A model generated the notes under the pieces. It did no database searches, had not been told where the DNA came from, and saw nothing but the letters and a program-made list of their open reading frames with translations. Shown here piece by piece: positions 1-7,814 of a stretch of 64,000 nt of DNA (the stretch's first letter is position 1; every line of letters starts with the position of its first letter). The translations under genes and the position numbers were made by a program. The DNA comes from Brachybacterium muris (GTDB lineage Bacteria; Actinomycetota; Actinomycetes; Actinomycetales; Dermabacteraceae), in the NCBI RefSeq assembly GCF_016907455.1, contig NZ_JAFBCB010000001.1, positions 1,426,001 to 1,490,000 on the forward strand. Direction: 5' to 3'.

Positions 1-308
1 TGTCGGAGCGGGCCGCCGCCGCGCTGGTCGATGCTCCCGCGACCGCGGTGAAGCTGCGCGGGGTACGGGGGCTGCCGGCGGCCGACAGGGCCGCCCTGGC
101 CGACATCGTGGTGCGGGTGGGCCTGCTGGCCGAGGACCTCCCCGAGGTGGCCCAGCTGGAGCTGTACCCGGTGGTGGTGGCGCACACGGGAGCGGTGGTG
201 GTCGGCGCCCGTGTGGAGCTCGGCCAGGCTCCCAACCGCACCGACGGGGCACGCCGGGTGCTCGGCAGCGTGGGAGACTGGACCGATGACGAGAGCACTG
301 CCTGCTGA
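1..308 (+). CDS. C-terminal end of an ATP-grasp acyl-CoA synthetase-like protein (5' end outside window)
   Basis: The reading frame is open from base 3 and ends at TGA 306-308, so only about 101 C-terminal residues are visible. The segment LPEVAQLELYPVVV followed by VVVGARVEL resembles the last strands of the ATP-grasp domain in acetate-CoA ligase (ADP-forming)-type and GNAT/acyl-CoA synthetase fusion proteins, where an ELDLNPV-like motif closes the fold. In many actinobacteria a GNAT-plus-acyl-CoA-synthetase protein lies directly before the DUF5998 gene, which supports the call. It overlaps the next gene by 23 bp. The family assignment rests on a short fragment and on context. Confidence 0.6.
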   Translation, partial: SERAAAALVDAPATAVKLRGVRGLPAADRAALADIVVRVGLLAEDLPEVAQLELYPVVVAHTGAVVVGARVELGQAPNRTDGARRVLGSVGDWTDDESTAC

Positions 309-870
309 GCTCCTGGCCGATCTCGAGACCGCCGGGTACTTCCCCCAGACCGCTGCCGCGAGCATGCTCGCCTCCCTGCGCGGAGCGCGGCCCCTGGGCT
401 ACCTGGTGCGACCGGAGACCACCTTCGACGGCCCCGAGGTGCGCCGCCACCTCACGGTGCTGGTGCTGACCGCCGCCCATCTGCTGATCACGCACCTGGA
501 CGACGACCCGGCCGACGCCCTGAACCCCAGCCAGGTGGTGGCCACCACGGAGCGGGTACGGCTGCAGAGGGTCACCGGCACCGGCCTGTCCCAGGTGTTC
601 GACACCGACGGACAGCGCGTGCCCCAGCAGGAGGCCGAGGTGACCATCGGCATCACCTGGAACGGCACGCGCCGCATGGACCTCGAGCGGGCCGTGTGCG
701 ACGACCCCTCCTGCGAGGTGGACCACGGCTTCACCGGCACCCTGGCGCCGGCCGATCTGGCCCTGCGCATCAGCGCCCTGGCGGACGGCCCCCGCGCGGT
801 GAGCGACGCGCTCCACTTCCACGGCCTGCTGGTCGACGCGATCGACGCCCTCGACGACGCTCGCAGCTGA
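286..870 (+). CDS. DUF5998 family protein
   Basis: A 194-residue protein beginning at ATG 286. An upstream in-frame start at 211 would run deeper into the preceding gene. It matches the actinobacterial DUF5998 family: an N-terminal LPAELLADLETAGYFPQ helix, a central LVLTAAHLLITHLDD strand/helix and a CDDPSCEVDHGFTG motif with two cysteines. No signal peptide or membrane segment is visible. Function is unknown. The family usually sits between the acyl-CoA synthetase-like gene and an alkaline-phosphatase-superfamily gene, as here. The start overlaps the upstream stop, suggesting co-translation. Confidence 0.8.
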   Translation: MTRALPAELLADLETAGYFPQTAAASMLASLRGARPLGYLVRPETTFDGPEVRRHLTVLVLTAAHLLITHLDDDPADALNPSQVVATTERVRLQRVTGTGLSQVFDTDGQRVPQQEAEVTIGITWNGTRRMDLERAVCDDPSCEVDHGFTGTLAPADLALRISALADGPRAVSDALHFHGLLVDAIDALDDARS

Positions 871-881
871 GGGCCTTCGCC

Positions 882-2021
882 GTGCCTGACAGCGCCGCTG
901 TGCCCGAAGAGCTGGCCCCCGACCTGCTGCCGCCCCCGTTCTCCGGCGGCGCGCGCCCCGGCCTGCTCGACGTCCTGGCGCCCCTGGCCGCCGAGACGCG
1001 CACCGGCCGCGACCTGGTGGTGCTGGTGGACGGGCTGGGGTGGGGTCTGCTGAAGCAGCACCGCGCTCTCACCCCGACCCTGCGCGCACTGGCGGGGGAG
1101 ACCACGAAGGTGCGCACCGTGTTCCCCTCCACCACCGCCACGGCGATGGTGTCGCTGCACACGGGGCTCGCGCCCCTGCGGCACGGCGTGCTGGGGCTGA
1201 TGACGCGCGACCCGGCCACCGGGCGAGCCGTCCACGAGCTCACCGGCCACCCGGGTGTGGACCCGGGGGCCTGGATGCCGGAGCCCACCGTGGTGCAGTC
1301 AGGCGGTCGTCGCGCGGTGCAGGTGGGGCCGCGCAGGCACGCCGGCAGTCACCTCAGCGGCATGGCTTACCGGGGCTGGGAGTTCCAGGGCCATGGCCGG
1401 GACGACCGGATCGCCGTGACGCTGCGTGCCCTCCGGCGTGCGGGGCCGGACGGGCTGGTGCACCTGCACCTGGACGACGTGGACCATGCCGGCCACCACC
1501 ACGGGATCGACTCGGACCAGTGGCGCGAGGCCCTGATCGAGGTGGACTCCGTGCTCGGGACCCTGCTGCGCAGGCTCCCGGCCGGCACCCGGGTCCACGT
1601 GACCGCTGATCACGGCATGGTCGACACCGATCCGTCGCATGTCGTCGAGCTCGGCGACCATCCTGCGCTGGAGCGTCTGATCGCCTCGGTGGCGGGGGAG
1701 CCCCGCGCCCTGGCGCTGACCGCGGTGCCCGGCGACGACGCCGCCGGCGAGCTCGCGGCAGGTCTGCGCGAGCTGCTGGGGGAGCGGGCCGTGGTGCTGG
1801 AGCGCCCCGCGCTGCTCGCCTCGGGCCTGCTGGGCCCCGTCGGCGCCGAGGTGCCCGCGCGGGTGGCGGGCAGGCTGCCCGAGGTGATGGTGATCGCGAG
1901 GGGCCGCTGGACGGTGGATCTGCTGTCGCGCAGGCCCGAGGGCACCAAGCGGCTCATCGGCGTGCACGGCTCCCTCACCGACGCCGAGTCCTGGGTGCCC
2001 GTGGTGCGCACCACCACCTGA
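882..2021 (+). CDS. Alkaline phosphatase superfamily protein (nucleotide pyrophosphatase/phosphodiesterase type)
   Basis: A 379-residue protein from GTG 882, preceded by GAGGG at 869-873. The longer frame opening at 696 is discounted because it would run inside DUF5998. The superfamily metal sites are visible: LVVLVDGLGW (metal Asp), the nucleophile region TVFPSTTATAMVSLHTG (likely nucleophilic Thr), HLDDVDHAGHHHG (Asp/His ligands) and VTADHGMVD. This layout is that of nucleotide pyrophosphatase/phosphodiesterase enzymes, which hydrolyse phosphodiesters at a two-zinc centre. No signal peptide is evident, so a cytoplasmic location is likely. The physiological substrate cannot be read from sequence. 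Confidence 0.85.
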   Translation: MPDSAAVPEELAPDLLPPPFSGGARPGLLDVLAPLAAETRTGRDLVVLVDGLGWGLLKQHRALTPTLRALAGETTKVRTVFPSTTATAMVSLHTGLAPLRHGVLGLMTRDPATGRAVHELTGHPGVDPGAWMPEPTVVQSGGRRAVQVGPRRHAGSHLSGMAYRGWEFQGHGRDDRIAVTLRALRRAGPDGLVHLHLDDVDHAGHHHGIDSDQWREALIEVDSVLGTLLRRLPAGTRVHVTADHGMVDTDPSHVVELGDHPALERLIASVAGEPRALALTAVPGDDAAGELAAGLRELLGERAVVLERPALLASGLLGPVGAEVPARVAGRLPEVMVIARGRWTVDLLSRRPEGTKRLIGVHGSLTDAESWVPVVRTTT

Positions 2022-2039
2022 GGAGGGGAGCTCGCGTCC

Positions 2040-2609
2040 TCACCTGAGGACCGACGCCCGCGCCGCCTGATGCGCAACGATTGCGAACCCCGCATCGCCG
2101 GTGGCAGCGGCGGTCGCGATCGCCCTTTCGACCAGCAGCAGCAGCGTCCTGCCGCTGTCCTCCTCGCCGGCCACCTCCACGTAGAGCTGCTCGAGCTGGC
2201 TCACGTGCTCCCGGACCACCTCGCGGGAGCGCTCGCCGATGGCCTGGCCCCGGGTGTTGGCGATCCCGCAGCCGGCGAAGTCGGGGGCGGCGAACCAGGC
2301 CTCGAGTCAGCTGAAGATCGCTGCGATCCGCTCCTGGCGATGCGAGGGGCCCCCGCTGGGAGCGGCGGCGTCGATCGCCGCGCGCAGCTCCCGCATCCAC
2401 ACCTCATGGGTGCGCTGCAGGTAGGCGGCCACCAGCTCCTCCTTCGAGGGGTACGTCGCGTACATGCTCTTCAAGCTCACCCCGGCGCGGGAGCGGATGT
2501 CCTGCACCGAGACGGCGGCGATGCCCCGCGCGTAGAACAGCTCCGCAGCGGCCCGCAGCACGGGGTCCTCCGAGCGGACGGCGTGCACGGCGGTGGCGGC
2601 TGCGGTCAT
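2040..2609 (-). pseudogene. TetR family regulator interrupted by one in-frame TGA
   Basis: Reading from ATG 2609 gives a TetR N-terminal HTH domain (DPVLRAAAELFYARGIAAVSVQDIRSRAG, then VSLKSMYATYPSKEELVAAYL) that stops after 100 residues at TGA 2309-2307. The same frame stays open for another 88 codons to TGA 2042-2040. That stretch encodes a convincing TetR ligand-domain continuation (LEAWFAAPDFAGCGIANTRG, then REHVSQLEQLYVEVAG). Together these make 189 codons, the normal family length, so one base change accounts for the break. The options are a recent pseudogene, a sequencing error, or a truncated DNA-binding peptide of 100 residues. It is divergent from the RclA-like gene with only 32 bp between, so it probably controlled that gene. 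Confidence 0.85.
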
Positions 2610-2641
2610 GGACTGAGACCTCAGCCCCTCGACGCCTCGAG

Positions 2642-4015
2642 GTGGACGTGCTGGTGATCGGGTGGGGCAAGGGCGGCAAGACCTTCGCCGGCGCCATGGC
2701 CGGGGCCGGCCGTTCGGTGGCCAGCGTGGAGCAGTCCTCCGCCATGTACGGCGGCACCTGCATCAACATCGGCTGCGTCCCCACCAAGACCCTCATCCAC
2801 GATGCGGCTCAGCGTCGCGACGGCGACGATGCCGCCGAGTTCTTCCGCAAGGCCGTGGACCGCCGCGACACGCTCATCGCCAAGCTCAACGACGTCAATC
2901 TGCACATGCTGGCCGACCGCGACACCGTCACGGTGGTGGATGGTCGCGCCCGTATCGTCGGCCCCCACGAGGTGGAGGTGACCCCGAGCGCCGGCGGGTC
3001 CGGTCTCGCCGAGCACCTGCTCATCAGCGCGGACACGGTCGTCATCAACACCGGTGCCGTCCCCGTGCTGCCCCCGCTGCCCGGCGTGGACGGTCCGCGC
3101 ATCCACACCTCCACCAGCATCCAGCACGTGGATCCCTTCCCGCGCCGCCTCGCGGTGGTCGGCGCCGGCCCCATCGGCCTGGAGTTCGCCTCCATGTTCC
3201 GCGACTTCGGCAGCGAGGTGACCGTGCTGGCCCGCGGGGAGCGGATCCTCCCCGACGAGGACCAGGACGTCGCCTCCGGCGTGCACGAGCTGCTCACCGA
3301 GGCGGGCATCGACCTGCGCACCCAGGTGGACGTGACCTCCCTCGAGGACGGGACCGACGCCGTCACGGTGCACATGGACACCCCGGAGGGGCCGTGGCAG
3401 CTGCAGGCCGACGCCGTGCTGATGGCCACCGGCCGCCGCCCTGCCACCGAGGACCTGGGCCTGGAGCAGGCCGGGATCGAGACGGACGAGCGCGGCACCG
3501 TGGTGGTGGACGCCCAGCTGCGCACCAGTGCCGAGGGCGTCTTCGCCATGGGTGACGTGCACGGCGGACAGCAGCAGACCTACCTCTCCCTGGACGACCA
3601 CCGCGTGGTGCTGGACGCCCTGACGGGGAGCGGGACCAGGCGGACCGATGACCGGGTGGCCGTTCCCGCCACGACGTTCCTGGACCCGCCGATGTCGAGC
3701 GTGGGAATCGGGGCGGAGCAGGCCCGCAGCGAGGGCCTCGACGTGAGGACCGTGATGGTCCCCGTGGCCGGCATCAAGGCGATGCCGCGTCCCAAGGCGG
3801 TGGGCGACCCCCGCGGGTTCATCAAGATCGTGGTGGACTCGTCCACCGATCAGCTGCTCGGGGCGCGCCTGCTCCACGTGGACTCCCAGGAGGTCATCAA
3901 CCTGCTGGCCCTCGCGATGCGCGCCGGCGTCACCGCGTCCGAGCTGCGGGACGGCATCTGGACCCACCCCAGCTCCACCGAGGCGCTGAACGAGGTGCTC
4001 GCACAGCTGTCCTGA
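2642..4015 (+). CDS. rclA-like: RclA-like FAD/NAD(P) flavoprotein disulfide reductase
   Basis: A 457-residue class I flavoprotein disulfide reductase. It has an N-terminal FAD-binding VIGWGKGGKT motif, a redox-active pair at Cys40/Cys45 in MYGGTCINIGCVPTKTL, an NAD(P)-binding VVGAGPIGLEFASMF motif, an FAD-binding FAMGDVHGG motif, and a dimerisation domain ending in HPSSTEALNEV. The segment around the redox pair and the SLDD motif after the GD site resemble E. coli RclA, which counters hypochlorous-acid and hypothiocyanite stress. This similarity is from memory and was not aligned. GTG 2642 is used. GTG 2648, with GAGG at 2639-2642, is an equally plausible start. The divergent TetR gene is broken, so regulation may be lost. 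Confidence 0.8.
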   Translation: MDVLVIGWGKGGKTFAGAMAGAGRSVASVEQSSAMYGGTCINIGCVPTKTLIHDAAQRRDGDDAAEFFRKAVDRRDTLIAKLNDVNLHMLADRDTVTVVDGRARIVGPHEVEVTPSAGGSGLAEHLLISADTVVINTGAVPVLPPLPGVDGPRIHTSTSIQHVDPFPRRLAVVGAGPIGLEFASMFRDFGSEVTVLARGERILPDEDQDVASGVHELLTEAGIDLRTQVDVTSLEDGTDAVTVHMDTPEGPWQLQADAVLMATGRRPATEDLGLEQAGIETDERGTVVVDAQLRTSAEGVFAMGDVHGGQQQTYLSLDDHRVVLDALTGSGTRRTDDRVAVPATTFLDPPMSSVGIGAEQARSEGLDVRTVMVPVAGIKAMPRPKAVGDPRGFIKIVVDSSTDQLLGARLLHVDSQEVINLLALAMRAGVTASELRDGIWTHPSSTEALNEVLAQLS

Positions 4016-4054
4016 GCCGGGCCGGGCGGGCGTCCTGGACCGAGCGGTAGGAGA

Positions 4055-5332
4055 TCAGTCGTGTTTCGAGCCGAAGACGATCTCGTCCCAGCTGGGCATC
4101 GACGCCCGCTTGCTCCGTGACTTCCCGGCCTTCTTCGGGGCCGGCTTCGGGGAGTCCTCGGCCGGGCTGTTGTCCTCCGAGGCCGCCTCGAAGCCGGGCA
4201 GGGGAGTGAGGTCCACCGTGTCCTGGTACTCGATGGGGGCCTGCTCCGCTTCGGGGGCCTCGACGTCAGGGTCCTGCAGCTCGTCCTGCTCGACCTGCTC
4301 CCGATCCTCCGTGCCGTCGGTCCCCTCGGCGGGCTCCTCGAGATCCTCCGTGTCCTCGGCGGTGCCGCCCATGTCGGCCTGCTCGTCCGGTACCTCACGG
4401 GTGTGCTCGATCCAGGCCTCCTGGTCGGGATCGTCCTGGTCCGCGTCCGCGGAGTCGTCCGTGCGGTGCTCGCCTTCCTCGGGGGCGTCGTCCTCGAGGC
4501 TGGACCACACGCCCATGCTCTCGGGATCGGCCCCGGCAGGGTCGCGATCGTCGTGATCGGCGCTGTCCGTGCCCGGCTGCGGTACGGAGCGCAGGCCACG
4601 CCGGGCGTTGAGCGCGTCCAGCTCGGACTCGTCGATCGCGGCCGGGTGCTCGCTGCTCATGGGGGTGCGCCGACGCGGACGCCCGGCGCCCTCGTCGAAG
4701 GAGCCGTCGGCCTCCAGGTCGTACACCGAGCTCTTCACCGAGACCAGGCGGGCCCGGCCGCGAGTGGGCTCGGGATCGGCGTCCTCGTCACTGATCCAGC
4801 GGGCCTCGTCGTCCTTGGCGGTGACGGTGCGGTTGTCCAGGTCCACCACCCAGTGCGCCTGGCGGGTGCGACCCGCAGCGGAGAAGGTGAGCTCGAGGGC
4901 CCAGGTGCCGTCGCTGCGACGCCAGGCGTCCCAGACGGTGTCGGGGGAGGCATGGCGTGCGGCGAGCCGCTCGGTGACCATCTGCTCCAGGGCGGGGCCG
5001 CCTCGGCCCACGTGGAAGGTGCGCGCCCGCTGGGCGGTCCACTCGCGCTCGGCGAGGACCGGCCCCTCGTAGCGGCGCACGTGGTCCAACGGGATCTGCG
5101 ACATCTCGGAGATGTCCTCGGCACTGCGACCGGAGCGCAGCATGGCCTGGATGTCCTTGGGGCGCAGGGCGCCTGCCTCGGCAGCCCGGACCATGCCCAG
5201 GGCGGGGCGGTCACGGCGCACCGCCGCGCGCAGCGCCTCGCCGATGCGCAACGTGTAGCGCTCACCGTCGGAGTCGACCAGGATCAGGTGCTCCCCGTCG
5301 TCGTGGATCCCGTCGAGTTCGAGCTCTCGCAT
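4055..5332 (-). CDS. sepH: Septation protein SepH (DUF3071)
   Basis: A 425-residue cytoplasmic protein with the SepH architecture. The N-terminal DUF3071 domain (MRELELDGIHDDGEHLILVDSDGERY) contains an HTH-like stretch (LRPKDIQAMLRSGRSAEDIS). It is followed by a conserved middle region (WVVDLDNRTVTAKDDEARWISD), a long acidic Glu/Asp-rich linker at about residues 215-395, and the conserved basic C-terminus PSWDEIVFGSK. In Streptomyces and mycobacteria SepH binds FtsZ and stimulates filament assembly at the division site. ATG 5332 is preceded by GGAGAGGAC as a ribosome binding site. It converges on the RclA-like gene with a 39-bp gap in which no clear terminator is visible. Confidence 0.93.
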   Translation of the reverse strand: MRELELDGIHDDGEHLILVDSDGERYTLRIGEALRAAVRRDRPALGMVRAAEAGALRPKDIQAMLRSGRSAEDISEMSQIPLDHVRRYEGPVLAEREWTAQRARTFHVGRGGPALEQMVTERLAARHASPDTVWDAWRRSDGTWALELTFSAAGRTRQAHWVVDLDNRTVTAKDDEARWISDEDADPEPTRGRARLVSVKSSVYDLEADGSFDEGAGRPRRRTPMSSEHPAAIDESELDALNARRGLRSVPQPGTDSADHDDRDPAGADPESMGVWSSLEDDAPEEGEHRTDDSADADQDDPDQEAWIEHTREVPDEQADMGGTAEDTEDLEEPAEGTDGTEDREQVEQDELQDPDVEAPEAEQAPIEYQDTVDLTPLPGFEAASEDNSPAEDSPKPAPKKAGKSRSKRASMPSWDEIVFGSKHD

Positions 5333-5379
5333 CGTCGTCCTCTCCGTCGGAGACCTGTGGGTCGGGTATGCGGATGTGC

Positions 5380-5412
5380 GGGTGTGTCGGTGAAGGCCGG
5401 GTGTGTCGGTGA
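5380..5412. repeat. Two 14-bp direct repeats upstream of sepH
   Basis: GGGTGTGTCGGTGA occurs at 5380-5393 and again at 5399-5412, a 19-bp period, 48-80 bp before the sepH start. It may be a binding site for a regulator or a simple local duplication. No known operator is recognised. Confidence 0.5.
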
Positions 5413-5512
5413 GGACATGGCGCTGTCACGGCACTGCCGCAGTGTACGGCCCTGACCCTATCCCGCCGCAGGGCTCGTCCAAGCGTCCGCTCCCAGGGGG
5501 CGTGTTGTGAGG

Positions 5513-5528
5513 TGCAGAATGCTCTGCA
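5513..5528. promoter_or_regulatory. Inverted repeat TGCAGA-N4-TCTGCA upstream of the DUF4193 gene
   Basis: A perfect 6+4+6 inverted repeat lies just upstream of an AT-rich CAATAATG stretch (5527-5534). It is the only A/T-rich patch in the 296-bp sepH/DUF4193 divergent region and may be the -10 area for the rightward gene. The rest of the interval shows only the 14-bp direct repeats at 5380-5412. The repeat could be an operator; the regulator is unknown. Confidence 0.4.
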
Positions 5529-5628
5529 ATAATGCCGCCGCATTCGACGTTGCGACGCGGAGCTGCACTCCTCGTGCAGGACCGGCTCAGGGTCGGCAAT
5601 CCCTCTGACTACCAGGAACGGACCGTAG

Positions 5629-5928
5629 ATGGCCACAGATTACGACGCCCCGCGCAAGACCGACGACGAATCCGGTGAGGACTCGATCGAGGAGCTGAAG
5701 GGTCGGCGCAGCGAAGCCGCCGCCCCCACGGTGGACGAGGACGAGGCCGAGGCCGCGGATTCCTACGAGCTGCCCGGCGCGGACCTCTCCGGCGAGGAGC
5801 TCTCCGTCCGCGTCCTGCCCCGCCAGGCCGACGAGTTCACCTGCGCCAGCTGCTTCCTGGTGAAGCACCGCAGCCAGATCGACCATGTCGAGGGCACCCT
5901 CATCTACTGCAAGGAGTGCTCTGCCTGA
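5629..5928 (+). CDS. DUF4193 family protein
   Basis: A 99-residue protein starting at ATG 5629. The N-terminal half is acidic and probably disordered (DDESGEDSIEELKGRR). The C-terminal half is conserved and ends with FTCASCFLVKHRSQ and IYCKECSA, two CxxC pairs that look like a zinc ribbon. This is the actinobacterial DUF4193 family, regularly found between sepH and dut. Function is unknown; a small metal-binding regulator is a reasonable guess from the zinc ribbon alone. Confidence 0.9.
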   Translation: MATDYDAPRKTDDESGEDSIEELKGRRSEAAAPTVDEDEAEAADSYELPGADLSGEELSVRVLPRQADEFTCASCFLVKHRSQIDHVEGTLIYCKECSA

Positions 5929-5997
5929 GCAGAGCCCGCCGGCGCTCGGCGCGGTGCACCGTCAGGGACGGGGCGCCGCGCCGTTCTCGTTCCGCCG

Positions 5998-6492
5998 TCA
6001 GTTCGCCTGCGCGGCCCTCAGCGCCAGCGCCAGGTCCTCCGGGCGCCGGGAGGAGGCGATCCACGCGGTGGTCGGATCCTCGTCGTCCAGCACCTCGGCG
6101 CGCACACCCGTGTGGATCCAGCCGCGCGTGCAGTGATGGGCCATCGGCTCGAAGTCCTGGCCCATGGCGCGGGCCCACTCCTGGTCCCGCAGCTCCACCG
6201 GCTCGCCCAGCAGCCGCACCGGGATCCGCGCGCGTCCCATCGTGAACTGGCCGTCGCGCACCTCCAGCACGGGGGAGGTCACGTACGCCAGCGCGCACAG
6301 GGCGATCACGCCGATCACACCCACCACGGCGGCCAGGGTGTAGGACAGCGGCACCAGCACCACCCCGAACGTGGCGCCCAGCACCACGATCACGATCCAG
6401 GCGCCGATCCCCGGCAGGAGCCTCTCGTGGAACGACGGGGCAGCAGCGCTGGACGTGGCGGAGGCGGTCGGTGCGGTGGACGGCTCAGGCAT
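5998..6492 (-). CDS. DUF3093 family membrane protein
   Basis: A 164-residue protein with two closely spaced transmembrane segments at about residues 28-70 (IGAWIVIVVLGATFGVVLV and LAAVVGVIGVIALCALAYV), then a cytosolic domain with RIPVRLLGEPVELRD and GWIHTGVRAEVLDDEDPT. This is the actinobacterial DUF3093 family, usually divergent from dut as here. A PH-like fold is plausible for the soluble part, but function is unknown. It is divergent from dut with about 70 bp between start codons. Confidence 0.87.
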   Translation of the reverse strand: MPEPSTAPTASATSSAAAPSFHERLLPGIGAWIVIVVLGATFGVVLVPLSYTLAAVVGVIGVIALCALAYVTSPVLEVRDGQFTMGRARIPVRLLGEPVELRDQEWARAMGQDFEPMAHHCTRGWIHTGVRAEVLDDEDPTTAWIASSRRPEDLALALRAAQAN

Positions 6493-6550
6493 GCCGCCAT
6501 CGTCTCACGCAGCGCTGGGGGAGAGCCGGGCCCCATGCAGGCGCACCCCC

Positions 6551-6556
6551 TACTCT
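6551..6556 (+). promoter_or_regulatory. -10 element (TACTCT) for a leaderless dut transcript
   Basis: TACTCT ends 7 bases before the dut ATG at 6564. This spacing places transcription start at the A of the initiation codon. No Shine-Dalgarno sequence lies in the 7-base gap, which supports leaderless translation. No good -35 box is visible. Confidence 0.6.
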
Positions 6557-6563
6557 TGGGGGC

Positions 6564-7046
6564 ATGTACGACGACCCCACCGCTCCCTCCAGCACCCTGC
6601 AGGTCAGGCTCGAGGACGGTGTCCCCCTGCCTCATCGCGCCCATGAGGGTGACGCCGGGCTGGACCTCACCAGCAGCGAGGACCTGGTGATCCCCGCCGG
6701 CGGTCGCGCACTGGTGGACACCGGCACCGCCGTGGCCCTGCCCCACGGCACCGTGGGCCTGGTGTGTCCCCGCTCGGGCCTCGCGTCCCGTCACGGGGTC
6801 ACGGTGCTGAACGGTCCCGGTATCGTGGACGCTGGCTACCGCGGCCCCATCCGGGTCGCGCTGCACAACACCGACCTCACCGAGCCGTTCACCCTGCATC
6901 GGGGCGACCGCATCGCCCAGCTGGTGATCGTGCCGTTCCTGGCGCCCGTGCTGCAGCAGGTCGATGAGCTCGACGAGACCGATCGGGCCGCCGCGGGCTT
7001 CGGCTCCAGCGGTGGCTTCGGCACCGCGCCCTCGAAGGAAGGCTGA
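6564..7046 (+). CDS. dut: dUTP diphosphatase
   Basis: A 160-residue homotrimeric-type dUTPase. It hydrolyses dUTP to dUMP and pyrophosphate, keeping uracil out of DNA and feeding dTMP synthesis. All five family motifs are present in order: AHEGDAGLDL, PRSGLASRHG, LNGPGIVDAGYRGPIRV, HRGDRIAQLVI, and the C-terminal GFGSSGGFG lid. ATG 6564 is chosen over an upstream frame opening at 6471, because motif spacing matches the family and a TACTCT -10 lies 7 bases upstream. DUF3710 follows after 3 bp. Confidence 0.96.
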   Translation: MYDDPTAPSSTLQVRLEDGVPLPHRAHEGDAGLDLTSSEDLVIPAGGRALVDTGTAVALPHGTVGLVCPRSGLASRHGVTVLNGPGIVDAGYRGPIRVALHNTDLTEPFTLHRGDRIAQLVIVPFLAPVLQQVDELDETDRAAAGFGSSGGFGTAPSKEG

Positions 7047-7049
7047 ACC

Positions 7050-7814
7050 ATGGCACTGTTCTCACGCGGCCGGCGAAAGAACGCCGGGGCCGGACACGAC
7101 GACGAGACCACCACCGACGCCGTCGCCGCCGACAGCGAGAAGAGCGTCGAGGACGACAGCGCCGACAGCGCCGGCAGCGCCGGCAATGCATCCGCGAAAC
7201 GTCCGTCGCACCTCGAACCCGGGCCCTACGACCAGGCCGATGCCCCCGACGAGGACCGCATCGATCTCGGTGGCCTGCAGGTGCCCACCATCGACGGCAT
7301 GGAGCTGCGGATGGAGGTGGACCAGCGCACCGGCACCGTCACCGGCGCGAACCTGGTGATCGCAGGCTCCTCCCTCCAGGTGCAGGCCTTCGCCGCGCCC
7401 AAGTCCCGTGGACTGTGGGAGGAGGTGCGCACCTCCCTGCGCGACTCCGTGGTCGAGCAGGGCGGCACCGCCGAGACCCGCAGCGGCGCCTTCGGACCCG
7501 AGCTGATCACCCGCCTGCCCGTCAAGCGGGCCGACGGTCGCACCGGCTACCGGCCGGCGCGCTTCATCGGCGTGGACGGCCCGCGGTGGTTCCTCCGTGC
7601 GATCCTGACCGGCCCGGCCCTCTCGGACAAGGAGAAGGCGCGCCGCTTCGAGACCCTGCTGTCCCGCCTGGTGGTGGTGCGCGGCAGCGAGGCGATGGCC
7701 CCGCAGGAGCTGATCCCGCTGGTGCTGCCGGGCAAGCGCCCGGGTCTGATCCCGCAGAAGGCGGCCCTGATCGATCCGCTCGAGCGCGGCCCCGAGATCA
7801 CCGAGATCGGATGA
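7050..7814 (+). CDS. DUF3710 family protein
   Basis: A 254-residue protein. A charged, low-complexity N-terminus (about residues 1-55) precedes the conserved DUF3710 domain with DRIDLGGLQVPTIDGMELRMEVD, LQVQAFAAPKSRGLWEEVR and GPRWFLRAILTGPA. It is invariably found behind dut in actinobacteria, and here starts 3 bp after it. The function is not known. No catalytic motif or membrane segment is apparent. It overlaps the next gene by 4 bp. Confidence 0.9.
   Translation: MALFSRGRRKNAGAGHDDETTTDAVAADSEKSVEDDSADSAGSAGNASAKRPSHLEPGPYDQADAPDEDRIDLGGLQVPTIDGMELRMEVDQRTGTVTGANLVIAGSSLQVQAFAAPKSRGLWEEVRTSLRDSVVEQGGTAETRSGAFGPELITRLPVKRADGRTGYRPARFIGVDGPRWFLRAILTGPALSDKEKARRFETLLSRLVVVRGSEAMAPQELIPLVLPGKRPGLIPQKAALIDPLERGPEITEIG

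Noticed and set aside
5929..5997. Terminator between the DUF4193 and DUF3093 genes
   Set aside because: GC-rich with small inverted repeats (CGGTGCACCG), but no stable extended stem.
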